Shown one piece after another: positions 1 through 12,300 of a stretch of DNA of 64,000 nucleotides (the first letter of the stretch is position 1; each line of letters begins with the position of its first letter). The notes below the pieces were generated by a model, which was not told the DNA's origin, searched no databases, and worked only from the letters and a program-made list of their open reading frames with translations. This DNA is from Trebouxia sp. TZW2008 (Eukaryota > Chlorophyta > Trebouxiophyceae > Trebouxiales > Trebouxiaceae), in assembly GCA_002118135.1 (NCBI GenBank), contig BDIU01000170.1, forward strand, positions 1 to 64,000. The letters run 5' to 3'. The position numbers and the translations under genes were made by a program.

Positions 1-500
1 CCTCTCAAGAGTACAGCGATGTTGCCGAACTGTCAAGTCGTGCGCACCCGTGCTATTGAAACCTTACATTCCATGCTCTGCTTCAAGTCAAAATTTCAAA
101 CGAGGGGTGACGAGGGTGTGAAACGCTTGATCAACGCTGTGCACCTGCCAATGCAAAACAATGACTGATGCACATCAGCGACTCCTTCTCGTACTTATGT
201 TGTTATGTACGTTTGTAAGCAAACCTCTCACAGGCTAACGCAAGCAATAGTGAACACACTAGCCAACATACAGCCACTGACTGGAACACTCAATCCGGCA
301 CACCGGCCAGAAGCAACATGTACAAACATAATCAAAAACCTTGAAGTTCTGTCAATATTTTGTCAGAACGCTGTTCAAAGGGCTTAATAAATAGTGTAGT
401 TCGATAAATGTTCATATTCATGTTCAAACTTACACGAGATCAGCAGCAATGTCAGCAGCAGCATTCAAGTCACAACTGACACTGGTTTACAGCCATTCTT
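1..500. other. No gene seen; 3' flank of the secreted-protein gene
   Basis: Only short open frames occur here and none resembles a known protein. The stretch lies just downstream of the stop codon of the minus-strand gene ending at 501. On that strand a TGTAA motif, the usual green-algal poly(A) signal, occurs at 491-487, very close to the stop. Confidence 0.5.
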
Positions 501-2629
501 CTACTTCAAACGGCGCCTGCCAGAAGAGGCTGTTGAGGATTCCAAAGAGCCGCCTGAGCGCCCTAGGGAGGCAGGGCCAGGGGCAGGTGCCCCAGACAGG
601 GCAGAAACAGAAGGGCCAGGGGCTGGTGCAGGCACTGGAGCTGCTGCATTCACAGCCTCAACAACACAAGCTTGCCTAGTAGGAGACCTGACATTGATCT
701 CAAAGGCAAAACGGTACTCCAAGTACAATGGCTCATTGTCTACTGGCATGGGAGACGTGTTGTTGATGACCCAGTGCCACAGGAAGGTGTAGATACCATC
801 TGTGAGGTTACTGGGAACTTGGATTTGGCCGCTGCAGTGTACTGATAGGTTGTATGGAGCATCGTCAACCAAACACGCACCGTTGTTGGCATATGACAGG
901 TTGGCTATGTGATGCTGCTGGAACACTGCCAAGCTGGGGTCGGTGCTGCTGTTGTAGTTTGTGCCTGCAGCCACGAATAATTTAAGTCAACCATTAGTAA
1001 TATGAGTCAACAAACTGAATTACCACCCCATCGTAAGTTGAGTTGGCACCTCAGAGCATAGCTTGCAAGTGCTGGGCTGCACCAAACAAGCAGATGCACT
1101 TTGCGCATACCCGCAATCTGGACCCATGAGACTTGACCGTGACCGCATGACAATGCAAAAACATGCATGGCCAACTAACTAGAAAAGGCAAAACAAGCCT
1201 GCTGTGCCACACTAGACATAGCCGGGTAAACATATCAACAGGAGAAAATAAACACATTATACTTGAATTGTGCTCCAAGAGTTGAGGGAGTGACCTCACA
1301 GCATGTGTCAAGAAAAAACATTGACTCAAGATGTTATCAGCAATTACGGTAGCATTGACTTCACAAGTTTACTGTTATCAGCTGCAAATGACAGCAAGGC
1401 AAGAGAGAGACAGGACAGTGATGTTTCACCAGCGTTCCTGATCACCAGCATTCTTGATCACAAACAGACAGAACAGTAATGTTTTACCAACAATAATGGT
1501 CACAATGGGGTTGTAGTACATATCAACTCCCCGTGCCATCAGCTGCTTTGACTCTCTGACTGCTTCAACTGTTAACAGGGAGGGTTGAGAGCTTACCAGC
1601 ATTGATGGTGGCGTTGGGGTTGTAGTAAACATTCAAAAACTCGCTGTCATCAGCTGCCGTGCCATCAGGTGGGGCAGTACGGGGCCATGTGATGGTCAAC
1701 ACCTGACCGGGTGCTGCAGTCAGCATCTGGTACCGTCCATAAGCATTGAAGACTTGCTGGTTGTTGGGGATTGCCGATGAGGCAGATGTCCTGTTCTGCA
1801 CCATGAAAGCAGAATCATCAGCACATGCTCACCTTACAATGCATGATGAACTATAGAGACGGTCAACAGCAAAGCTTGATCGAGCAAGCATACATGTGAA
1901 GGCAGCACCCTTTGCTGCAGTTGCAACACAAGCTGACAGAGTGTCTACTGTACCACACGTAAGGCGATTGCCCCAGAGCAATCTGCATAAAAGGTTAAAT
2001 GGCTGCTGGTCTTTCAAAGCAGCGATATGCACCCACCTTCATTGCACACAGTCACTTGACTGCTGCTGCGTGACAGGCAAAGCGGGTATTAATGAATTGC
2101 TAGTACATGACACACAAGAGGGGGGGGGGGGCAGGGGGTTGTCAAATTAAGGGGGGGTCCATCCTGTTACCTGCAAGGTAGGGTCAACTGACACGTCTGA
2201 CTGTGAGGCTGTGTTGTTAGCCTTGGTTGTGGCATCTGTGTAGTTATACGCCCTCGCTTGGAAGTTATACTGGTGATTCATAACGGGCAGGGCACTTTCG
2301 TAATCGCGCATGAAACCTGCAGTCAATTCAGACATGTCAGTGACACATGTTGCATCTTCTGCAGGGGACGCGGCTGCCGACCAGCTTTTGCTGGTCTGTG
2401 AATGCACGATCTTGCAAGAACGCTGCAATGCAAGGCAGAAGGGCACCTGCCCGGGTGGACAGCGTGCGACGTGAAGGGGTTGACGCCGTGCAGCTGTAAC
2501 GAGATTTGCAAGCCGCTCACCGTAGCATACGTCATGAACTTTGTCGTAGTCTGCGCAACTCAGAAACGAGTATGCTTTTACGCACACAGCCAAAGACAGC
2601 AGCGCAACCGCCGTCCTTGCCACCACCAT
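501..2629 (-). CDS. Secreted protein of unknown function, Pro/Ala-rich C-terminus
   Basis: Three exons join in phase on the minus strand: 2629-2171, 1795-1597 and 964-501, all with GT-AG introns, giving 373 residues. The first 19 residues are a good signal peptide (hydrophobic ALLSLAV core, cleavage after VKA), so the product is probably secreted or in the cell wall. The mature part begins YSFLSCADYDK, with Cys-rich stretches in exon 1. Exon 2 has PGQVLTITWPRT and exon 3 has GIYTFLWHWVI, both beta-strand-like and faintly like copper-dependent polysaccharide monooxygenase folds. However, the mature N-terminus would be Tyr, not the His such enzymes need. The last 50 or so residues are rich in Pro, Ala, Ser and Gly. 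The gene is divergent from TOR. The exon structure is well supported; the function is not known. Confidence 0.75.
1478..1560 (-). repeat. Copy of the 3' edge of exon 2 of the secreted-protein gene
   Basis: Within intron 2, this stretch repeats the end of the exon at 1795-1597, including the segment coding for Tyr-Tyr-Asn-Pro and the donor region, with substitutions. It lies downstream of the real exon in the gene's direction. Confidence 0.6.
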
Positions 2630-3307
2630 GACGCAGAGCCCGCTGCAGCAGCACTAGCAGGCGGACCAGTCAGATCCGTAACAGTGCACAACGAACGTAG
2701 TGTAGTTCGGACCGCGTAACGGTGCAATGCTGCAAGCAAGACCAATTGAGCGGGTGCGGCGATAAGTCGCGTTATCTTACGCCTCGCGCGCTGAGTGAAG
2801 CTTCACGCTATACAACCCTGCAGTCAGCTGAGTAGGTTACACGTACACAGAACTTCACGACAGGCGGTTAGTCATTCTCCACGTGATTAAGCGCAACTGC
2901 TCGAATGATCAATCAATCCTGCCGTCCCGTAAAAGCGAAAGAGCCCTATGCATCTCTGAACTGTCTCTGCCAGTTGCGGTTCGCGGTCGCTCTGACACAC
3001 TCGACCCCATTGGTCGGTCTGAGACGAACATCTTGCATCGGGCGAATAGCAGCAAGCGCCAACAACACTTGCATCGCTTCGCTAGTTTCACCCGATATCG
3101 ATCTCTGTTCCTCGTGAGGTCAACTAGTGCGCATCACATTCGCGCTTGCCTGCAAGCTCCGTCTCGCGACAAGACCCCGAAGCCTTACTACTCGTGCTCA
3201 TTTCGAGTCACTGCATCAAGCTCTCGAACTTGCTCCGGACTCGGTGTTGAGCACTACTGTGCTCAAAACTTAGCTTGGTGACCTGACACGATGTCACCGC
3301 AACAGTG
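2630..3307. promoter_or_regulatory. Divergent promoter region between secreted-protein gene and TOR
   Basis: The 678 bases separate two start codons that point away from each other, so both 5' UTRs and promoters must lie here unless there are distant leader exons. The stretch is visibly richer in CG dinucleotides than the introns around it. No specific binding site or TATA box could be assigned. Confidence 0.5.
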
Positions 3308-6300
3308 ATGGCCGCCAATGGCGGTGGTCAGCCTCATGCCGGCAGAAACAACATACAAGCCAGCAGAAATGGTGGCGACAACCTTGCCAGGATATTGGGC
3401 GACATGTCCAGGCCTGGCATCAGCCTGGAGAGAAGGAGGGACGGAGAAAGATCTCTGCGGGAGTACGTCGAAGCAGAGGCGAGAGACTTGTCCGGACAGC
3501 CCTTCTCGAAGTTCATGAACAACCTGTATGGCACTATACAGAGCCATATCAGCAGGTATGCCCCTGTAAGACATCTGCATGTACTGATGCCTCCTGAGCA
3601 GACCTGCTGATAGCATTTGCTGTGATGCAGCTCTGATCAGAATGAAAGGCTTGGTGGTGTGCTCTCTGTGGATGAGCTGATTGATGTCAAGGTAAGCATG
3701 CTCGAGTTTTCAGGCTAGACAAACCCAACTTACAGCATGCACTAACACGCTTTATCATGGCACAACCTGCTGAAGCTCATGCAAGCCTCATGCACAGCTG
3801 CAAGCTGCTGTCAGTGAGTGAGCCAATTGATGTCATCACCCATCACTTGCCGAGCTAGCCACATGGGTTCTGCTGCATGTCTGCACTCACTGCATCATGG
3901 CAACGCCTGCTGGAGCTCATGCAAAGCACCTGGTTCAATGATACAAAGTCTTGTCCAGTGCATAACATAGTCTGTGCAGTGCAGCTCTAGGTTCATGTTG
4001 ACCTCATGCACATGCACATGCAAATGATGATTGACTTCATGCATGCACAGATGCTCATGAGTCATGACCTTCATGTGCATGCACCTGCCCCTGAACCCCA
4101 TGCGCATGCACACAATCCTCATGCACAGGGACCCAAGCTGAACTCATTGCACAACAGACCATGTGAGGCATCTGCAGCTATCATATTAACCGCGGGGTCT
4201 GTCTACAGTTTTGGGGAGAGGACGCTGCCAAAATCAGCAACTTCTGCTTTGATGTTGAGCTCTTGCACACACAGACACACCTCATCCATTTGCACCTCGG
4301 CACAGTATGCATGCACGTGGACCAAAGCTACACTCAGTGCACAGCAGACAATGTTTTGGGCAGATTCTGTAGAAAATGCCGTTTTGGCAGGCTTTACTTT
4401 CTGAGGTCTGCATCTATCAGCCCTTCACTCTGCTTTAGGGCATGGGCTCAGCATTGCTGGCTAGCTCATTTCCCACTGTCAGCAGGCTGAATACAGCTTT
4501 TCATACCTAGGTTTAAGGTGGTAGTGATGTCGCAGCACTAGCATCTTCCTTCATTACATTTCCAGCATTTCTCGATGCTTTGCTGAGAACGTCAAAGACA
4601 ATTAAGGTTTGGTAGTGTGTCAGTGGCGTCGCAGCACCTCTCCCTCATGTCCCTAGCTATCCAGGTGCTCTGTTGACGCGTGCCAAGACAAGTTCGCATG
4701 CTTGTTATAGTTTAGGTGTGGCTTGCTTTGGTTTGTTGTTGATGTTGTCTGGTGACCCCCCTGTTGGGTCCCAAGGACAGTAAAATGCATTGATTGCAAA
4801 ATTGAATGTCAAATGCCCTCAGCCCTAATGTTAACCTCATGCACATGCACACCATCCTCCTGCTTGTGCGCGTGATCCTTGTGCACATGGACCAATGCTG
4901 ACTCTCAACGCACGACGCATTCATTCATTTCATTTCATTCATTGTAAACATGGGCTAGGCAGGCTCAGCAGGCCCATCTAGGTGCGTACAGAAGCAATCA
5001 ACTGGCTCCAACCAGTTCGATCATGTGCTAACCTAAAACGTCTCATGTCGTGGAACACATGCAACTTTCATGTTGACTATGGGGCTTTGTCTGCAGTTGC
5101 TGGGAGAGAATGCTGCCAAAATCAGCAACTTTGCCAGCTACCTACGCAGCGTCTTCAGGACAGACACAGATCCAGTCACTTTGGAAGTTGCAGCTGCAAC
5201 ACTAGGGCATCTGGTTCAGACAGGAGGTGCCTTGACTGCTGACGTGGTCGAGTATGAGGTGAGCTTCCAAAATTTGTGTGTTTGTGTGTTCAGTTTTACT
5301 CAATTGCACATCAGCATCTGCATCATGCAAGTACTTGGCCACTTGGTGCAAACAGGGGACGCTTTGACTGCTGATGTAATGTTAATGTTACATTAATGTT
5401 AATGTAATGGAGTATGAGGTGAGCGCCCATAGTTCATTGTACAGTAGCATCAATAGCATGCTATATCATCACCATTTTGAACAGACAGGGGCGCTTTGAC
5501 TGCTGATGTGATTGAGTATGAGGCAAGCTTCCAAAATGCGTTTGCAAGGCCAGTTTCATTCATTCTCACATTAAGATCTGCGTCTTACAACTACTTGGCC
5601 ACTTCGGTGGACACCGGGGGCACCTTGACTGCTGATGTAGCGGAGTACAAGGCGAGCTCAGAGTTACCTTTTACATTTGCATCAACATGATGCTACAACA
5701 TCACAACTTGGTGCAAACAGGTGGCGCCTTGAGACAGCTGATGTGGTTGAGTATAAGGTGAAATGCTGGAATCAATTGCCACAACTACATCAACATCATG
5801 CTCTGTGGTGCAACCGCATGCCCTGCAGATTAAATCTCAGTTGAACACTGGAGGTGGTAGCAGCCAAACTTGGCCACTTGGGTTCAGATGAAATGAAGGA
5901 AAGACAGGGCATGTTGCTCAGCCAATTCTGATCAACTGAGTGCAGGTCAAGCGCTCCTTGCATTGGCTGCCTGGCAATGTCTCATTGTAGGCATACCAAA
6001 GGGATTGGTACGTCTTTTTGTCTTTTCACCGAATTTTCCAAATCTTTTCTGGGTACTGGATATTCCCTATACCCCAAAATACCTTTTCCCTATACCCCGA
6101 AAACTGTTTTCCCTTAGGCCGAAGGGGTATAAAGAAAGATTTTCTGTATCCCAAGGGATACAATCTCATCATAAAAAGGGATACAAAATGCATTAGACCC
6201 AGAACGCTCATGTTGGCCTGCTAATGCTGAACTGTTGTATGCAGGTCAAACGCTCCTTGGACTGGCTGCGTGGAGAGAGCCAAGGCAACAGGCGCTATGC

Positions 6301-9300
6301 AGCAAAGCACATCTTGCAAGAGATGGCTGACTTTGAGCAATGATGACTTACGTTTTGTAGGTCAAGCATTCCTTGGACTGGCTGCGTGGAGAGAGCCAAG
6401 GCAACAGGCGCTATGCACCAAAGTCCATCTTGCAAGAGATGGCTGACTTTGAGCAATGATGACTTATGTTTTGTAGGTCAAGCGTTCCTTGGACTGGCTG
6501 CACGGTGAGAGCCAAGGCAACAGGCGCTATGCACCTGGGGACCGAGAGTGCCCTGCAGGTAGAGATGCCAACCTGCCATTATTGCCGTGCCAGCTATTTT
6601 CAAAGTTTGCTCAATCATCTGCAGGTCAAGCGTTCCTTGGACTGGTTGCGAGGCGAGAGCCAAGGTAACAGGCGCTATGCAGCAGTGCTCATTCTGCGGG
6701 AGATGGCGGAAAATGCACCAGCCGTCTTCAATGTGCACGTCAAGGGATTCATTGACATTGTGTGGGCTGGACTGAGAGATGCCAAAGTCATTGTCAGAGA
6801 AGCGTCGGTGGCGGCACTTAGGGTAAGCAAGCTCCGCCAGGGTTCAGATCTGCCAGGTTCTGCCATTGCATGAGTGAGCTTGCAAAGGCTTCCTTGTTTT
6901 GGCCAAATTCTGTCATTGCACAAGTGAGCATGTCATTTGTATCTGCCAAATGAGCATTGCAGCACTTGTGTATACACTATTTTTGCAAGGCATATCAAAC
7001 AATATTTCATGTCTGTCCTCCTGGCACCCAGAGTGAAGCGTTACTGCATGTTGCACGCATGTAGGGAATTGTGAGACTCGGCGTCGAGTGCAGTGGTACT
7101 GCTGCCTGATTCAGGAGACTCAGAGGGGCTTGACCCATTTCAGAAATCACACAGGACGTTTGTTTGATCCTCTGCTAATGGCATTGACAATGATGCTGCA
7201 TATTTGGCGATGCAGGCATGCCTGAAGTTGGTTGAGAAGCGTAAAACTCGGAAAAGAGTGCAGTGGTGTTACCGCCTATTTGAGGAGACTCAGAGAAGCC
7301 TGACCTGGTTCAATGTTTTACTGAATGTTTCTTGCCCCGTTATAACAGCATTGACAGTGCAGCTGCATGTTGCAGGCGTGTCTGAAGTTGATTGAGAAGC
7401 GTGAGACTCAATATAGAGTGCACTGGTACTACTGCCTGTTTGAAGAGACTCAGAGGGGCTTGACCTGGGGCACTTCTGTGGAATGTTCTCGCCCCTCTTA
7501 TGACGGCCTTGAAAATGCAGTTGCATGTTGCAGGCATGTTTGAAGCTGGTTGAGAAGCGTGAGACTCGGTACAGAGTGCAATGGTACTACCGCCTCTTTG
7601 AGGAGACTCAAAGGGGCTTGACCTGGGGCACTTCCGTAGAAGTGGTCCATGGCTCCCTGCTGGCCCTGGGAGAGCTGCTCCGCCACACAGGCATGTGGCC
7701 TTCTTGACTATATTGCAAACGTCATTTTATTATGCATATGTGTGCTTCTGTTGAGTACATGCATACGACACGCAAAAATGAGAGGAGTGAGAGGGGCTTG
7801 ACCCGGGGCACTTCTGTGGAAGTGATCCACGGCTCTCTACTGGCCCTGGGAGAGCTGCTCCGCCACACAGGCAAGACACATGTCATGAGCACACATGCTG
7901 AGCACTCATGCTGAGCACACATGCTGAGCTCACATGCTGAGCACACATGCTGAGACACACGCTAGCACAGAATCGTGAGATAGTCGACACAATTTTCAAT
8001 TTCCATAACAGCAAGGAACGGCTGATTAGGCCCGCAGTCATTTCCTTTCTGCCTGAAGATCAACATTCTGGGAACCTTCAGCATCATCATTGTCATAAGC
8101 ATGATTGTCACTGCTTGCACGCTGTTTTGCAGGGGAGTTCATGCTGGCTAGGTATCAGGAGGTGATGGAGACAATTCACCGCTTCTTAGAGAGAGCAACG
8201 AGCGCCTGATTAGGCGCACCATCCTCTCCTTACTGCCCAAACGTTGAGTTGCTGGGAATCATCATTATCGTTAGTCTCACAAGCAGTATCGCCACTGCTT
8301 GCACATTGTTTTGCAGGGGAGTTCATGTTGGCCCGGTATCGGGAGGTGGTAGAGACAGTTCTCCGCTTCCGAGAAAGCAAGGAGCGCCTGATTAGGCGCG
8401 CAGTGATCTCCCTGCTGCCCAAGCTTGCGGCCTTTGCTCCTGAGCGCTTTGCTGCAACCTATCTCAAGCAGTGCACCAACTACCTGCTGTCGGTGCTCAA
8501 GTTTCCATCTGAGAGAGGCGTAGGTAGGTGATTAAGGACAGTTCTGCATTGTTCATTTCTTGGAATTCCTGCATTGACAGCTGCAACCTTTCTGAAGCAG
8601 TGCACCAACTACCTGCTGTCAGTGCTCAAGTTTCCATCTGAGAGAGGCGTAGGTAGGTGATTAAGGACACTTCTGCATTGTTCATTTCTTGGAATTCCTG
8701 CATTGACAGCTGCAACCTTTCTGAAGCAGTGCACCAACTACCTGCTGTCAGTGCTCAATTTCCCATCTGAGCGACGCGTAGGTAGGCGGTGCTGCAACCT
8801 GCAAACTTGCTTTCAGCATTCAGCTTGGTGTAGAGAGGCTTTGGAGCAACAATCTCAAGCAGTGCACCAATAACCTCCTGCCAGTGATAAGTTCCCCTTC
8901 TGAGCAAGGTATAGGTAGAGTTCGCTGCAACCTATCTCAAGCAGCGCAACTTACATCAAGCAGTGCACCAATCACCTGCTGTCTGAGCCCAAGTTCCATC
9001 TGGTCAGCTTTTCTGCCATGTGTCCTGCAGGGTTCACAGCCCTAGGTGAAATAGCCATGGCTACACAGAGCAGGGCCAGAATTATTTATTGGGTCTGTAC
9101 GCCCATGGGTTGCAAAACAACTTGACCAGGCCATCAGCTTTCACAGCAGTACAATCTGCGCCAATACTCATGTCCAATTCTGCCCTACAGGGTTCACAGC
9201 CCTAGGCGAAATGGCCATGGCCCTAGCCAAGGTAGGGGCTCAATCAGTCATGGGGCCTTTGCTTCCTAGGGTGGCAGACCAAATCAAAGAGGCCATCAGC

Positions 9301-12300
9301 GTAAAGGGCAGAACTCGTCCAAACTGCCCTGAAGCCCTACAGTGTGTCGGGGTTCTGGCCCAAGCCCTCGGCAGTACTTGGAGAAATGAAGCAACTAGCT
9401 TGGTTCAACCTATGATGTCCACTGGCCTCTCCCAACCCTTAGTCAAAACCCTACAGGTGATTCACCTGTGCTTCACAAATACTTTGCCCATGTTCTGTAG
9501 GGTTTGATGACCATTGGGCTCTCGCAGCCTCTGATCCAAATCCTACAGGTAATTTGCCCAAGGCCCGAGGTAGGTTTGGACAAACTGCATCTGAGCATCA
9601 GAATGTCATGCCTGAGCCACAGCATTTGCTTCCAGGTAATCACAATCAGTGTCAAAAAGGCATTTGGCAGGGCCAACAGGGTCTTGAATGACAACAACCA
9701 TATGTGTTTGCCACCGTTTTGCATGCTCACTGGACAGGGTTTCAGCAACTTTTTGTTGATGTTGCAGGCCCTAGTGCATGCTCTGCCAAATTTGCTATCT
9801 AGCATCTAAATTCTTGTCATCAGGGGGGGGGACCCTGCAGGGCTCTCAAGACTCATGTTTGTGATAAAGCTGCAGTTGATGACTGCTGCCACAGCAAATC
9901 ACCTAAGCCAATTCTGCCCAATTTGCAGGCCCTGGTGCATGCCCTACCAGAGCTGCTACCAGTCATCCAGACTCACCTGCTGGACCTGCTCAGCTTAGGG
10001 CTTACACGCAAGCCCTATCGGGAGAACCTGTCAACTGCGACTTCACATTCCTTGACACAAGCCATTCAACTAGGTGACTTTACTATCACAGTGGATTGTC
10101 ATTGTTTGCTTTAGTCAGGAACGTTACATGCTACATGGATGCTTCATTTTGTTCATTCATGCTAAACGTGTCCTAGACAGGCTCAGCAGGCCCAGCTAGG
10201 TACGTACTGTAACAGCCAACTGTCTCCAACCAGTTTGGTCCTGTGCTATCCCAAACTTGGATTGACATGGACACTTAATTGCTTTCATCATCTGCAAGCA
10301 ATGAGTCATCAGTCTTGCAGGCCATTGTCATAAAGGGTGCTTTTGGGAATCTGCATTTGTCAAGAAAGGCGCATGCCACAAGAATGCTCGTTGGCTTTCA
10401 ACATTTTCTGGTAGAGACTTGTTAGCCTTGCGATTCATCAGCATACAGGTTGCAACTGGGCAGTCCTGTGATAATGTTTGTGATGTCATATGTTGTATGT
10501 GGTCATAAGTGTTGTATCACATGTAAGAATGCAATATTATCTCATTTGCCGAGTGTGTAATGTGTCATGAATTTGTAGTAACCCATGTGACACATGTGAT
10601 CAGCCTTGTTTGCTGGCACAAGCATGTGACATTTTTCTGATTTCACTACAAATAAACCCGGAAGGCCTTGCCCTGATCTGAGTAGGTTTTGCTGTGTTTA
10701 TGTACTCATCAAGTAAGTTACAGTCCTTGTCAATTGCCAGTGGCAATGGCAGTGCTGACATTTTGATGATGCTGCGCCAAATTTGAGTAGTTTTCCTATG
10801 TGTTTTTGTCCATGCAGTCACAGTCCTTGTCAATTGTCAGTAGAATTGTCAGTGCTCAACCCTAAACCGTGACATAATGCAGCACGCACAGCACAAAGCC
10901 TACTGTCAGTGGTCAGATATGCAAACGTTATATTTTGATAATGTGCCACAGGCGAGCTGCAAGGCCCTGCCCTGATCCGAGTAGCCCTTCTCACCTTGGG
11001 CACCTTTGACTTTGGGCAGCACAATCTGCTGGAGTTTGTGAAGGAGCATGTGATGGTTTACTTGGATGATCCAGATGTATCCATTCGAAAGTCGTCTGCT
11101 GCCGCTGCTGCGCAAGTGCTGCAAAGGCATGTGGCCAAGCATTTGCAAGGAGTTGATGGAATTCCCCTGAATGGCCACTATGTGCCCCTTCAAAATGTGA
11201 GTCGTGCTGTGCTGCGCTGTGCTATGCTGTGCTATGTTGTGCTATGCTGTGGTGCAAAGGAATAAGGCCAAGCGTCCGCAAGGAGTGAATGGATTCCCCT
11301 CAATGGTCTTCATGTGCCCCTTTCAAATGTAAGTCACGCTTTGCTGTGCTGCGTCGTGCGTGTGGTTGAGCATTGAGCAAGGAGGGAACAGAAACCCCCT
11401 CAATGGCCATTTCGTGCCCCATTCAAGAGTGAGTCACGCTGTGCTGTACTGTGCAAGTGATGACTGGGACTCTCCTGAATGGACACCAGGTTACCCTTTC
11501 AAATGTGAGCTGAGCTGTGCTGTGCTGCGCTGCGCTGCGCTGTGCTGCGCAAGTGCTGAATGGGACTTCCTTGACTGATCTTTATGCGCCCCTTGAGAAT
11601 TTGAGTCACGCTGTGCTGTGCTGTGCTGTGCTGTGCTGTGGCGCGCCGGGCTGTGCTGTGCTGTGCTCTGCTGCATGATTAGCATAACCCTGACTGTCTG
11701 TGCCACAACAGGGTGGGTCCAAAATACGTTTGGTAGAAGCAGTTGTGGAGAGGCTGTTATCATCAGCTGTGGCAGACATGGCTGTGTCAGTACGGCGTAC
11801 AGTGCTGGAGTCTATGAAGCAAATGTCCGATCTGGATTCCTACTTGGCCCAAGCAGACTGGTGAGCATCTTCATTCATCTGCACAGTCGGAAACCTGCGT
11901 GTGTGACCACATGGTTATGCATGCCTTCGATGTGAGATTCGTGTCCGTTTCATCAATGTGTCCAGTCTGAAGCACCACTTGGTTTGCAAGTCTATGTCCG
12001 TGACAGTGTGTAGTCTGAGGCATCATTTTGGTGGCCCTGAGTGATGAGGCCAAGCGTGTGAATTTACTGATACCTCAGCTTGTGTATGACCACACTTCCA
12101 TGAGTGTGTGCAGTCTGAGGCCCCTTGTTGTGGCCCTAAATGCTGAGGCTGGGGGAGTGAGGGCTCTGACCATCAGGGTGGTGAGGCGCCTGGCGGGGCG
12201 TAGTCCTGCTTATGTAATGCCAATCCTAACCCTGCCTGCCTGACGCTGAAGTTTCAAAACTTGACAATATGTCTGCGTGTGTGTGTGCAGTCTGAGGCCT

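Noticed and set aside
501..2629. Lytic polysaccharide monooxygenase
   Set aside because: The predicted mature N-terminus is Tyr, and no His brace pair could be placed.
3263..3616. Minus-strand frame opposite TOR exon 1
   Set aside because: The plus strand carries the conserved TOR start in phase with exon 2; the opposite frame is a shadow.
4928..5040. Functional tRNA gene
   Set aside because: A- and B-box-like words are present, but no cloverleaf or acceptor stem could be drawn, and the block recurs in decayed form elsewhere.
5963..6224. Short protein encoded in the AT-rich block
   Set aside because: The frame is made of repeated palindromic words and lies inside a TOR intron.
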